64,000 nt of DNA from Candidula unifasciata (GCA_905116865.2 CAJHNH020006212.1:67001-131000), one strand, 5' to 3'; counted from the first letter of the stretch, positions 1-14,200 are shown. Numbers and translations are program-made. The notes: generated from the letters alone by a model not told the origin.

Positions 1-660
1 TCCTTTCCTCCCTAAAGCGGACCCTGGAACCCACACAAGGAATCTTCAGGAATGACAACAGCAAACAACTCATCCGGGGTTCATTGACTAGCCCAACTCC
101 AACATTCATGTTGCCAGGTTGTACTCCAGTACTGACTTTCTTATGGTTTTCCCAAATAAAGTGGTTTATTTTCTTCTGTTGATAATCAGTTCTCTTTGTG
201 GGTTAACTTCTTTCAAGACAATTTCACTATATTTCCTTTTCTTTACTAAATATACATTTTCATTATACTAACAGGCTGCAATACATCTAGGGAAATTAAC
301 ATCCAACAGTTTTATATAATGATTCAAAGTTACTGTGCTTGCCATTCACAGCTTTTTTTCCTGGTTACCATTTATTTCTGGTGGTCACACACATGTAAGA
401 CATTCAACTGGGCTGATAGATATGTGATTCCTCTTGAGACACTACAGCTAACTGAGTGTGTATTTGTGTCCATGTTTATGCTGAGTGGTTCTACTTTTTG
501 TTTGATTTGATTTCCTTTCATGATTTGTACTTTTATCTGTCCACAGTGTTATTCCATAAACCCACATCCCAGCAGCTTCAACATATCAATCATCATTCTG
601 TTGTGCCATTACATGTTACACTGGTAAACAGCAAGAAATCCTTGAGGGCGTAGAAATATT
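1..660. other. No gene recognised
   Basis: AT-rich sequence with two short open frames of no recognisable content. It may include the 3' flank of SLC25A32; a tttatt (aataaa on the minus strand) at about 166 and one at about 370 are possible but unsupported poly(A) signals. Confidence 0.5.
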
Positions 661-661
661 A

Positions 662-686
662 CATATATATATATATATATATATAA
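662..686. repeat. (TA)n microsatellite
   Basis: About twelve TA units following the truncated text gaaatattaca. Confidence 0.9.
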
Positions 687-689
687 TAA

Positions 690-990
690 ACAGACAATGT
701 ATTGATCAGCACTCATAGAAAGATGTAAAATGATAGAAGGACACACTAGACAACATAAAAATTAAAGGCTACAGTTAGCGTGCTGGGAATCGAACCTGTC
801 ACCTCCAAATGGCGTCTGCGCCTTGCTATGGAAACAAGTGCACTAAGAACATGACCAACTAGGCACCGCTAAAAAAAGTTGTCTTCATGCGACATGAATT
901 TAAGTAATCTATAATGTGCCATTTCAATGGTTTGAGATTAATTCTGTCTGTACTGCATAGTTGTGGATTTCAGGCTGTTCGATAGACATG
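690..990 (-). mobile_element. tRNA-derived SINE (family B) with adjoining 95-bp segment
   Basis: The minus strand has gtgcctagttggtcatgttc and a perfect B box GGTTCGATTCC, then a body ending near 690 (tgttgtctagtgtgtccttc). Next to the head (893-990) is a segment that is present but inverted in the second copy at 34180-34450. Confidence 0.6.
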
Positions 991-1029
991 CCGATCAATA
1001 CATAGTCTGTTTATATACATAACAATATA

Positions 1030-1235
1030 TCACAGTTAGGATGGCTCGGAAACGTATGCAGAATGAGAGAAAATCGGCCACCATAGGAGGCTAAGAAGCA
1101 GGAAACCCGACCTCCAGGTGGACCCAGAGTCCCCTGGATAGTCCCTAATTGACAGGGGACTGGAATGGAACAAAGCCAGAAAGAAAACTGCTGATAGAGA
1201 CATCTGGCAATCTCTCTGGCAAACCTCTACACCCC
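1030..1235 (+). pseudogene. Possible LINE C-terminal fragment next to a TA array
   Basis: In one plus frame it reads WLGNVCRMRENRPP and, after a stop, [19 protein letters not shown], which recalls the WLGHVxRM...GRPxxRW block of LINE proteins. Several stops are present and the resemblance is only partial. Confidence 0.3.
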
Positions 1236-1247
1236 AAGGTAGAAGAG

Positions 1248-1634
<387 letters not shown>

Positions 1635-1725
<91 letters not shown>
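1635..1725. repeat. (TA)n microsatellite, about 45 units
   Basis: Pure alternating TA, following the SINE A end and a short T run. Confidence 0.97.
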
Positions 1726-1728
<3 letters not shown>

Positions 1729-2157
1729 ACACTGGGCTTGTAGTCTATTCCTCCATTCATTCTAACGTGTAATTCTTTCAATATCATGGAGGGAATTGAA
1801 TTCAGCACCTTTGGCCTCTCTGGGAAGTTTCTGTTGGATGTCCTCGTTTACCAGAGTCCATCTGTTTCCTATTTCAGGTGATTCTCTGCTCGTTTCTTCT
1901 CAGTATGTACTCAATATAGCACCATCTTCTTTGTCTTCTAACTGTAGGTACTAGCGGGAGTCCAGACATTTCTCTTATTTCTTCACAATTCTGGAATTCA
2001 TCCCATTTCATGTTCATCAATTTCCCCAAGCATTTCAACAACAGAACAGCAACATCAAAACTATTTAAAAGTCAATCAAATTATCAACACACTGGGAAAC
2101 AGCATATACATGAAACATCAGATCAGTCCTGAGATATTGATGTCTTGATGTTCCACA

Positions 2158-2296
2158 TCATAAACTTTCTTTGGTAACTGAAGGAGTCAGTGTGGTGATG
2201 ATTGACTCATACACGAAGAAAGTTATAGCACATGTTGGAGTCACTCTCAACAGGTTTGGCCACAATCCCTTGTAGTAACCATAGACTCCCTCGTAT
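2158..2296 (-). CDS. SLC25A32: SLC25A32 canonical last exon (7b)
   Basis: Residues 272-317 and stop TGA at 2160-2158. It reads [30 protein letters not shown], matching the end of SLC25A32 ([26 protein letters not shown]). The acceptor TGTGTTTCAG|ATACGA is strong with a good pyrimidine tract. The phase fits exon 6 when exon 7a is skipped. I did not identify a convincing polyadenylation site in the 2.1 kb beyond it. Confidence 0.93.
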
Positions 2297-5200
2297 CTGA
2301 AACACAAATCACAGGGTTACGTTTGTGCAAATAAAAATGCTGACCTTGTGGTCATAAGTTTGAATCCTCATCATGGCAAATTATTTACCATTTCACCTTG
2401 AGAAGCCAAATAAGTGACACATCAGGTGGGGCCCATTTCCCCCTAAATGTCACTTTTCTGACTTGCCTATGCTGACCTGTTTTCTAGACACAAAACAAAA
2501 TTAATGCTATTGTCTGATTCTGTGACTGCTTTAGGTTAAGATATGAGTTCAGTTACTACAAATGGCTTTGGGGGGTAGGGGTACTTTCAGCTAAATGACA
2601 TTTTTTTTTCAAACAGCTGAGCTGATGTCAGAGTTTCTTGTAAGCTGCAATGCTAAAGGTCACGGCATAAGTAATGCAATATGTGTGTTCTTTTAACGCC
2701 GCGGGGATGTATTCGATTAAATGCTTTACCCAGTTCATGTTCACTGATTACTCCTGTCATTTATATTTTTTATATAATTCAAGAAAAATTACAAAATGTA
2801 GTTGCATTTTCACAAACCTATTAGTGACTATACTTTCTGAAATGCTAACAGGGTCATGACCTTATTTTGCAAGAGTTCCCAGCGGGAAAAGGTTGGGGGA
2901 AAAAAAGGATAAGAGGTTAGGGAACCTTTTTAACAATAAATAATGTACCATAGTTTGATTTCTGCAGCTGACAGTTTTGAAAAAGACCATGTGCGTGGCG
3001 GTTGGACAGGGTTACAAGAGTCACATAGTCACATAGATAATAAGTCAACGCGAAGGTTTACTTTCTTCTATCTTAGACAGGTTTGATATTAACTCTGTGT
3101 GCTGGAACTATTAGCTTCCAGGAAGGATAACCCAAACAACAAATGTCTGCAGAAGTTGGATGTGTCTGAAGAGAGGTGCAAATACTGCAGCCATGTTGTA
3201 CAGGCTCAGCTCCTTTGGCAGTGAAGGGTTTAAAGCTGTGATCTCCGAACTTCCTGAGGTGGCGTTTCCCCCCCCCCCCCCCCCCTTCCCTAGAGTATAT
3301 AGCTAAACCCTTGCGCCCCCCACCCCTCCCACCTCCCCGACACACAAACATATATAACAAAACAACAAAACAGGTTCAAAAAGAACAAGTATATTGTTCT
3401 TAATCTAGAATTAAACGCAGGTGCTATCATGTTAATTAGATTGTTATCATGAGACCTACAAACCGCTTATGACAACAACATCCTTGGCTTTTTGTTTTAC
3501 AAATAGTTAACAAAATATTTTATTTATATTGAAACTGAAAACAACGTTAGTGTAACATATTATGACAAGTACAAATGCACTCATTTTCAACATTACCTGA
3601 GCTTTTCTTGGAACAAACACCCCCCCCCCCCCCCCCCCCCCCTTTCCCTACCTGGAGACAACTAGGTGAAAGTAATCACTGTCTGGGACTGCCAAAAATT
3701 AATTTACTTACAGATAACCTAAAATACCCTGATATCTACAACACTAATCACTAAAAGATTGGGCACATTTTTTTTTATAGAAACTGAAGACACAATATTT
3801 GATTTAAATTTTGTTTTCAGAAAGCACTTTTTTTTTTTTTTTTTTCATCGAACACCGGCTGTGAATTCCAGTGGTGGGTCAGGTAATCGTCCGCTTGGAC
3901 TTTTGGCTTTCACCTGGACCTGATTTTTGCGTGTACAACCGTTTTTCATTTCCCTGCCTCATGGGCAGCTGTACGCCGACTTCGAAGGAAGACGTCAGGC
4001 CTATTTCTAGGGTGACTGTGGCCATTGTTTTGTGTGGGTCGAGACGTTGCCTGATTTGTGTGGTGTCCACATTGTCTCCTTTGCCGCAGGTATTGCCCCC
4101 GGAGTACCCCTTTGGGTCAGCCCCTGTGGAGCAGTTAGCCCTCAAGGGAAGGCAGGGGCAGATCATGGGCATTCCCCGCCATCCAAGGAGGCATCCATGT
4201 ATGCAGAGCCGGCACATGGCGCTCTGGTTCTGGGCTCACCCAAGGAATCGTCACGTCCTGCACATGCCTGCTTAACCTCACAACCGTATCAGGCCTCCCG
4301 CTCGACAGGGGCTGCGCCCTCTGGAAGTCAGCGGGGAGCAGCCCGTGGGTTTTGGACTTTTGTGACCACACAGATAGGTACATTCTTTTTTCTTCGCACG
4401 TTAGATTTCTTTGACGAGCCGTTAGCCCGACAGAATTTTACATCCTGCTCCAGGCATATCGTATCAGTTTTGTCCCAACACTCGGGCGAGTGGGGTCTTT
4501 GGGTGTGGACATTCGGTCTTTTTCAGTTCAATACAAATTTTGAGGGCAGATTTTGATCCGTATGATCTAGTTTTGTCGGACATTTAGGCTTAGCCATCCG
4601 ATGGATGGTTGCTGTTATGGTGTACCACAGCGCGGGTGACGACGACACACTGAGGGTTAACCACGGATGTACATGAATGGCCTGCCTATGGATGGTTGCT
4701 GTTGTGGTGTACCCCAGCGCGGGTGACGACGACACTGAGGGTTAACCGAGGATGTACATGAATGGCCAGCCTATGGATGGTTGCTGTTGTGGTGTGTACC
4801 CCAGCGCGGTGACGACGACACTGAGGGTTAACAGAGGATGTGCAGTGAACAATGTTCTCTTTACTCCGCAGTCTTTTAACCAAGGGTTGTAATTTTGGCT
4901 GTACGTTTGGCAGACCTACTCATGTTCCTAATGAGTTATAATAACATTTTTCACCCAAGCGTTTGGGGGCGGGCTGATGAGAGCCACAAGGACACATCAC
5001 CTCTGGGGGCCGCCAAACTCCGAGATCCCCTGACAGCTCTGTTAATGCTCATTTGAGACATTATCCGTGGCGCACGACGAGGACGTGCTGCCGGGGTCTT
5101 GCGTGAGGTTCCGTACAACCAGGATATTAAAGGACTGGCGCCCGAGTGACGTACGGAGTATCTCCTTATACACATCATGTTGGACTTAACTTCCCCTCAC

Positions 5201-8200
5201 GCCTGTGACATAAATCACCGCGCCACTTCAGAAAGCACTGAGTTTACACAGCATTCTGAGTGACAGTTAGTTGTGTACAGTATATTGCAGAATAAACTCC
5301 AGCATTTTTTGGCTGTTGTGGTTTTTCCAGGCAAATTTTACGTTCAGTAGTTTGCCATTGCTTTTTAAAAGGTCAGAGAGGTTAATGTGTCAGCAGCTTG
5401 CACTGAACCCCTTAGCCACAGACAAGTGACAGTACATACTATATATAATTTTCAAGAACTTCACAAATCTTATCCTGTCATATGGAAGTGAATCATGGAT
5501 AGTTGGTCGATTAGTGGACAGGTAGGGATGTGGTTTTATAGACAACTGACAAGAACACCTGGACACCCCTAAAAAAATGTCATGAAGATGTCAGGAAAGA
5601 AACTGACTCATAAACAGAACTGATTGCCCACATCATTCTACATTCTCTGGTCATGTCCTAAGAAGGAGAACACTGCCCAAATCTTCAGGGTACTTCTCTC
5701 TGCTGCCACATATCCAGCTCAGTTCAGCTCTGTATGCTTCTGTGTATCAATCTCAGAGCACCTCTCTGCTGCCACATATGGATCTCAGGGCATCTGTGTT
5801 TCCACATAACCTTGGGGCACCATCTGCCCTGTTGCACATTAACCTTGGGACACCATCTACCCTGCCACATATCAACCTTGGGGCACCATCTCCCCTGCCA
5901 CATATCAACCTTGGGGCACCATCTGCCCTGTCACATATCAACCTTGGGGCACCATCTGCCCTGCCACATATCAACCTTGGGGCACCATCTGCCCTGCCAC
6001 ATATCAACCTTGGGGCACCATCTGTCCTGTCGCATATCAACCTTAGGGCACCATCTGCCCTGCCACATATCAACCTTGGGGCACCATCTGTCCTGCCACA
6101 TATCAACCTTGGGGCACCATCTGCCCTGTCACATATCAACCTTGGGGCACCATCTGCCCTGCTGCATATCAACCTTGGGGCACCATCTGCCCTGCCACAT
6201 ATCAACCTTGGGGCACCATCTGCCCTGCCACATATCAACCTTGGGGCACCATCTGCCCTGTCACATATCAACCTTGGGGCACCATCTGCCCTGCCGCATA
6301 TCAACCTTGGGGCACCATCTGCCCTGCTACATATCAACCTTGGGGCACCATCTGCCCTGCTACATATCAACCTTGGGGCACCATCTGCCCTGCCACATAT
6401 CAACCTTGGGGCACCATCTGCCCTGTCACATATCAACCTTGGGGCACCATCTGCCCTGTCACATATCAACCTTGGGGCACCATCTGTCCTGTCACATATC
6501 AACCTTGGGGCACCATCTGCCCTGTCACATATCAACCTTGGGGCACCATCTGCCCAGCCACATATCAACCTTGGGGCACCATCTGCCCTGTCACATATCA
6601 ACCTTGGGGCACCATCTGCCCTGCCACATATCAACCTTGGGGCACGATCTGCCCTGTCACATATCAACCTTGGGGCACCATCTGCCCTGTCACATGTCAA
6701 CCTTGGGGCACCATCTGCCCTGTCGCATATCAACCTTGGGGCACGATCTGCCCTGCCACATATCAACCTTGGGGCACCATCTGCCCTGCCACATATCAAC
6801 CTTGGGGCACCATCTGCCCTGTCGCATATCCACCTTGGGGCATCATCTGCCCTGCCACATATCAACCTTGGGGCACCATCTGCCCTGCCACATATCAACC
6901 TTGGGGCACCATCTGCCCTGCCACATATCAACCTTGGGGCACCATCTGCCCTGTCACATATCAACCTTGGGGCACCATCTGCCCTGCCACATATCAACCT
7001 TGGGGCACCATCTGCCCTGTCACATATCAACCTTGGGGCACCATCTGTCCTGCTGCATATCAACACAATGAATGTCTAGTCTGGTTAACATTCCAAGGAC
7101 CACCGTACTTCTCTGAGGAGTAAACCCTCTCAACCCAGGAACGCTAAAATATGAGACATAACCCCGTTGGAATCCCAGAAATAAACAATTAAAAAACAAT
7201 TGTGCACATTTCACTAATAAATATGTTAAACATTTTTTATTTAGATTTTAAAATTGTTTTTTCAAAATAAATAAAGACAGATGAAAGCAGTAATCAAAAA
7301 ACATGAACAGGGTGACGGATTTCCTGAAGCCTACAAAAACAAAATCAAATGTACTGGGTGGCTCATGTTGTGATCCTATGGTTTCTATCACTGAGACTTA
7401 CGAGAAAATCTGACCTCAACCTGGCTTTAATGAAAGTATTTGGTTTCAAGCGAAACCCCCAGAATGCTATTTTAGTTAATGTAGTCATATATATTGATTT
7501 CCTAAGCATTTGTGCAGGTGCAAAAATAGCCAATAGGTTTAACTATGCATCTCGTAAATAGTCTGAAAAGTTACATTTACAGGATATTGGACCTTTACAG
7601 GATATTGGACCCGGCCGAAAGTGCTGGCTTTGTGGCTTGTCAGGGCAAAAGGGTTACAGTTTCAGTACTGGCCTTGCCATTTTTGCCCGTTGCTCAACTT
7701 TAAAAGTGGAACAACTCTGTAGCACAGTTCCCACACAAATGATAGTGGGCCAGAACACCAGCCCTTGTCAGAGCTTATATCACCTGAACTTGGGTGCATT
7801 AGACTGAACAGATTAAATTTTATCTCCCAGATCTCCCAGATCTCCCAGAAGATTCATAAGCAATGGAAATCAACAAACTATCAAGCAAATAACCAACCAA
7901 CAAATAAACAATCCACCCTCCACCAAACCATTAAACCGATCAACTAACCAACTAACCAAACATTAACCAGCCAGCCAACCATGCTGAAACTAGAGTGTTT
8001 AAAAATATTAATCATCATGCATGCCATTGTGGATGGCAGACGTTGCTAAAATATCCTATGGCATGGTGTGGTCTGTCACTGTGTGGTCTGTCACTGTGTG
8101 GTCTGTCACTGTGTGGTCTGTCACTGTGTGGTCTGTCACTGTGTGATCTGCCACGGTGTGGGCTGCCACGGTGTGGTCTGTCACTGTGTGGTCTGTCACT

Positions 8201-11200
8201 GTGTGGTCTGTCACTGTGTGGTCTGTCACTGTGTGGTCTGCCAGGGTGTGGGCTGCTACGGTGTGGTCTGCCACGGTGTGGTCTGTCACTTTGTGGTCTG
8301 TCACTGTGTGGTCTGCTGTCATGGTGTGGTCTGTCACTGTGTGGTCTGCCAGGGTGTGGGCTGCTACGGTGTGGTCTGCCACGGTGTGGTATGTCACGGT
8401 GTGGTCTGTCACTGTGAGGTCTGCTGTCACGGTGTAGTCTGTCACGGTGTGGTCTGCCACGGTGTGGGCTGTCACGGTGTGGTCTGCCACGGTGTGGTAT
8501 GTCACGGTGTGATCTGCCACGGTGGGCAGCAGCTGTTGTACATGTACATACACATACTAAAAAACTATCATGCAGTGCAGTTTAAAACGACTCAATGACA
8601 AGAACTCAAAGCAAAATTCCCATGGTTTATTTAAAAGTCCACTTTAACAATGCAAACAATAGTATTGCCAACTAAACTAATTATCAACAAGTGTCTAAGA
8701 TATTATTTCATTACTCATTAAAAAAACTGCACTAAGGGCAAACTGATAGGTACTCAGTGTTCTCCAGCAGATGTGGAGTTTATGTATGCCAAATAAAATA
8801 TGATAACTTGTATAAGATATCTAACTAAACCTGCTTTTGTGAGAACAGTGTAGAAAGGTAATAGGGCAAATTTTGCCCCTTTATTTCCTTTCCTGACCAA
8901 CAGTGGTCATCTTGCACAAACAAAATTAAACAAGTTATTTCCTTCAAAGTCGACGTATATCTGCCACACAGGCAAGCAATTACATACTGACTGCACATAA
9001 ATAAGCCAGTAAAATAAATTAACATGCAAAACCCAGATCCTGGCACAAAGCACAAGTCCAAAATGGATAAACAACCAGAATTTTCTACCGGAGTTCATAG
9101 CCGATAAATACAAACAAGAAACAAGCTAAAGCTTTAGCTAGCAGCGGTAGTGTAGTGGCCACCGACTCACATGCCAGCCTGAAATTACTTGGGTTCAAAT
9201 CTGCATCCAGTCAATTTTTTTTGTTCCCCGGTGGATCTGGGCTCTCAGGACAACCTAACTAAAATTAGTACCAGAAAATGCCCTGGGAAGAAAAGGTGGC
9301 TGGCATATTGGTGGCATCACCCACTGAGTACAGATTAGCCTATAAAATATGGAGCACTAAATACAACATCAAGTGTTACTAGAAGGCTCAACGAAGGGAA
9401 TGGAAAATATGCACACAAAACACAACCATATTTTGAGACCAACATCTTTATCAGTGGAGTACTCAGTACTTTTATCATCAATAAACTGCTTATTTATGTC
9501 ATTGCTATAAACATATGGGTCTACTATCATATACCCGATGTGCCACTGGCATAAAAACACTCCCTTTCTGCCTTTTTCTTTTGCCTTGTTTAAAAATCTG
9601 GCAAACAGCAGCAAGTAACAACAAGATGTTTCTTCCAAAAGTTTATTCAGCAACTTCACTCCCTGAGAAGCAATCAGCAAAAAGCCCCTCACTGTATAAG
9701 GACATTCGTGGCAACACATCTGTCCCTGTTGAAAACATGGGAAACTAATGTTACAACACTCCGTCACCTGGTTAGTTATCCTGAATTATACAGTAACCAA
9801 CAGACTCAGCTCAGCAACAAATCCTAGCATACACATTTTTGATGCTACTAAAATATTAAAACAAAACTGTCATGAACTAATTTTTTAAGGCATTGTACAA
9901 TATGAGCGGTTGCGCAGGGGTGGTCTTAATCCTAAGGATCCATGTACTGTGCAGGTTAGGATGTTTATTTTTGCCTCCACTAGGAGAAATGCTCTATCTT
10001 CTTAGGATGTTTATTTTTGCCTCCAATAGGAGAACAGCTCCATCACCTACCAAAGATTCCAACCAAGTCTTCTACATGAGACCCTAGCATTCTCAATGTT
10101 TGGCCAGCTGTTCCTCTTTGATGCTAATGACATGTGCATATTTTATGTCATCATTAACTAAATTCTAAAGGAAAAAGACTAATGTGCTTGTTATATAAGT
10201 AAAGTCTATCAGTGGGACAAACTGTATACATTAAACAAATGGGCCAGTTTAAAGAGAACAAAAGATATAGGGGAAGAGGGGAGAGGAAAACACAGTGACA
10301 GTGGGATGGCACGGGACACCCACATACACATGCTGAGCAAGAGGTAGAGAGTGGATTGGCACATTATCAACTACCCTTTTCTACCGATTTTTGTTGTTGT
10401 TGTCCTTTTAACATTATTGAACACAAGTTCACCTGAGCATACACAATGCTGACTGCCACTTTCTGATATTTGCGATAAGACTCTGTGTCCTAGACTTACT
10501 TAAAAATGTTTAGAGGGCTGCATGGCATCCGCCTTTAGTGCTGGAGGTCCCGGGTTCAAGCCCCGGTGAAGGTGTGGACTTCTAGTAATTTTCCCTGGTC
10601 TCTGGGTAGTAAGATAAGATGCCTGTGTGTATTGTTGTGCACTTAAAAAATCCCTTGGCAGTTAAAAATCCAAAAACAGTAGCCTAACGGCTGCACAGGC
10701 ACAAAAAATTTAGTTAAAAATTGATTGGCACCTTTCCGTCTTTCCGGACAATAGTGTTATATGGTGCTATGAGAAGGCATGGGACTCACAGCCCACGGTG
10801 ATGGCGAGTATGACTAGCATGACCTGCCTGTATCAAGAAAGGTCTTCCATAATGATAGCATGGGATTTCAGGACCATTGATGTCAACATTTGTGTTTAAT
10901 CCGTTTCTTTTCAGACGCTCAGCTCTCATCCTTTCTGCAATCATTTCTTCCTTCACTCTCATTCCTTTCCTGATATACCCTTTCCAAACAACACATTTGA
11001 TGGCATTTCGTTTCCATGAGTCCACCTCAATACCTGTATCATTCATGTCCAGCTTGCACACATCTTTAAACCATAGTAGAGGTCGGCCTCGACACCTTCT
11101 TCCCGTCTTTAATTCACCATAAAGGCGACTCTGCCATCCTCCATTCTCCAGGCTATTTATTTTGGCGTCAGGTTATTTGCAGCATCCTTCTATGAGGCCA

Positions 11201-14200
11201 GAGTATTTTGGCACCTTTCTGTCATTCAACATAACAATGCTACAGAAAGGCATGGAAAACACAGCTACGTCCATGGTGAGTGTGATTAGCAAGACCAGGT
11301 CACATTGAGAAGACGAATCTTCCATAATTTGTGTATGAGATTTCATGACCAAGTTTGTTGAGTTTTGCATCAATAAAAGACTGTAGTATAATTTTTTAAA
11401 GGCTATTGTCTCTGACAGCATGACATTCTTCTTTGTACATCTATGATTTTAGAAGCTATTTAGTAAACTCAATCCGGCTGTTATAGTTATTGTATCATAC
11501 CTGAGTAAAACTATATTTAATGTGATTTCAGCTTAATGCTGCTACCTTACATGACACACTCTGCCTCAGAACATGTTAGCTGAGTGAGCAATCATTTACA
11601 GTAAAGACACATTCCTAAACAATCACATGTCCATAGTCTAGCAGATAATATGCTGTGGACTCAAGAATTCACACATGCGTGCAAACTGAACAATTCAATG
11701 AATATGCTAAAGAAAATCTAGGCTGGCTTCTTTAGACAATTTTCTCATGGATTCTTTCATTAAATGCACCAAGAATAACTTTTATTTTCACCTTTTAACC
11801 TTTCTCTTTGTGCCGAGCTGTGCAGTTGTTCAAGACAATGAGCATGCAGATTATCTGGCGGTCAAGCCGGTTACCACGACTGACTCTCAGATCCACTGCC
11901 CCTTAACAAGCAAGTCATAACAAGATTTGCTGCAACTGGATGTGATGAGCCTAGTTGTAAAGCATAATACTATGTGCCTACTGCCTTTTAAGGGCAAATG
12001 AAGCAGAAGAAGATTGTGTCTAAATAGGCCAGATCTGAACAGAGGAGCCAAAAAGCTGACAACTGAAAGTCTACAAATATTTTTTTTATAAAAAAAATTT
12101 CAAACAAAAATGTTGCCAAACATGGCCTACTTACCAGCTTCTAACTCTCCTCCGCCACAGCCAGGTCTTCTTCCAGATGAGACTGTGAGTTGACGTGGAC
12201 GACCATTTCATAGACACCAAAGACAATCATGGTGTTTGGGAGGATGTGAATCAAGTAGACACCGAGTCCCTTGAACAGACCCCGGCAAGACTCCTGCCTG
12301 CCAGACAAGTTTACTTAGTGACACTCCTCTGACAGTCCCTGACAACAAGACTCCCGCCAGTCAGTCATGTTGACTTAGTGACACTCCTCTGACAGTCCCT
12401 GACAACAAGACTCCCATCTGTCAGACAAGTTTATTTAATGACACTCCTCTGACAGTCCCTAACAACAAGACTCCCGCCTGCCAAACAAGTTTACTTAGTG
12501 ACGCTCCTCTGACTGTTATCTTCTGTGTCACAGTCTCCCACTTACACAAATATCTTACAGCTCTATGATGTAATTAAGAGTCATGGTTGCGTAGTGGCTA
12601 ACAGCTAGCTTACTGATCCGATGGTCGTGGCTGACCCTCAGTGCAGGGATGATCACAAAGATGACACAAAAATGGAAGTTTTTTCCACGCCTTCAGGTGT
12701 GTTAGGCATATAGGGCTAAATCTATATTTTATAGACCAATCAGCACTTGGCGGGTAATGTAGTCAGCATGACATCAGCCGCCTTTACTTCACAGGACTTT
12801 ACCTGGTTCCCATTTAAGGCTGGGAGCCAAGGTCTTTTTTGAAAAAAAGTTCAGCACTGCCCGGATTTGAACCCATGACCTTCAGATTTGCAGATGATCA
12901 TCTAGCCCCTAGACCACACTGGCTCCCCAGCATATAATTAGTACCAGGATTATGAGAAGATTTTAAACTCTGATTTCATCATTTAAAGCCGAGTGGTCTA
13001 CAACATTCGGGAAATAGCACCAAGACCTAATACGCAGGAGTCACACTTGTCGGTATCAGTCACATTTGAGTACAACTACAACTTGATCGCTCAGTGAAAT
13101 GGATTAATTCACTGTGAACGGGGCATCCAAATAGTACTGCTATCTACACATACCTAAAACTCACAACACTTGTGCCATAAAACACTTTTATGAAATAAAA
13201 CAGAGCCCGATCATACAACTCAGCAACTGTAACTCCACTGCGGTATAGGTAGTCATGATCGTTGCTGTTCCTGATGATATTCTTAGCAAATATAATTATA
13301 TAGAAACAGTCCGTAGTTGCAAACAGTATCAAAACCCCAAAAAATCGACCTTTCAGCAAAGCCTAATGCAACAATACTGAAATAGCCGTTTTGCAGGAAT
13401 TTACAACGGACGGCAAAGTTGATATATCGGCTTCTAGGGTCGACAGAGATAAACTAATCCAACACAAATGAGCCTTCAGAACATTTGCATAATTTGCCTG
13501 AGCTTTTCCATCACCTCTGAGTGACTGAAGACAGAACATTAGGAGAAAACTGACATCTCTGCTTACAACTGACACTGAGAGTGGAATGAGGTAATACTGG
13601 GGGGAAAAAAACACAGCAAGGCTCACGCCAACACATCTTACAACATGCACCATAGGTTCCGGTGTTACAATGGGCTTCAGTAAAACTTGGGCTTCAGTGA
13701 TACGTGGACTGCAGTAGCACATGGGTTTCTGTAACATGTACGCTTAAGTAATGTGTGGGCTTTGGAAACAGGTGGGCTTTAGTAACGTGTGGGCTCCGGA
13801 AACAGGTGGGCTTCAGTAACACACGGGCTGCGGTCACAAATGGGTTTAGGTAACGCATGTGGACTATGGTAACACATGGGCTTCAGTGATACGTGGGCTT
13901 CAGTAACACATGGGCTTCAGTGATACATGGGTTTCGGTAAAACATGGGTTTTGGTAACACATATGCTTTGGTAACACATGGGCTTAAGTAACATATGAGC
14001 TTCGGTAATACATGGGCTTCAGTAACACATAGGCTTCGGTAAAACATGGGCTTCGGTAGGTAACACATGGGCTTCGGTAGGTAACACATGGGCTTCGGTA
14101 ACATATGGGCTTCAGCAACACATGGGCTTCGGCAACACATGGGCTTCCACAACACATGGGCTTCGGTAAAACATGGGCTTCAGCAACACATGGGCTTCAG

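Noticed and set aside
4032..4556. 174-codon plus-strand protein
   Set aside because: It lies across the non-coding retroposon on the opposite strand to its poly(A) end, and matches no family.
5734..7079. 445-codon repeat proteins on both strands
   Set aside because: All are readings of a 33-bp minisatellite with period divisible by three. Equal openness in three frames argues against coding.
8056..8598. Cysteine-rich secreted-type protein (CHCVV repeats)
   Set aside because: 15-bp minisatellite read in different frames; no signal peptide or exon structure.
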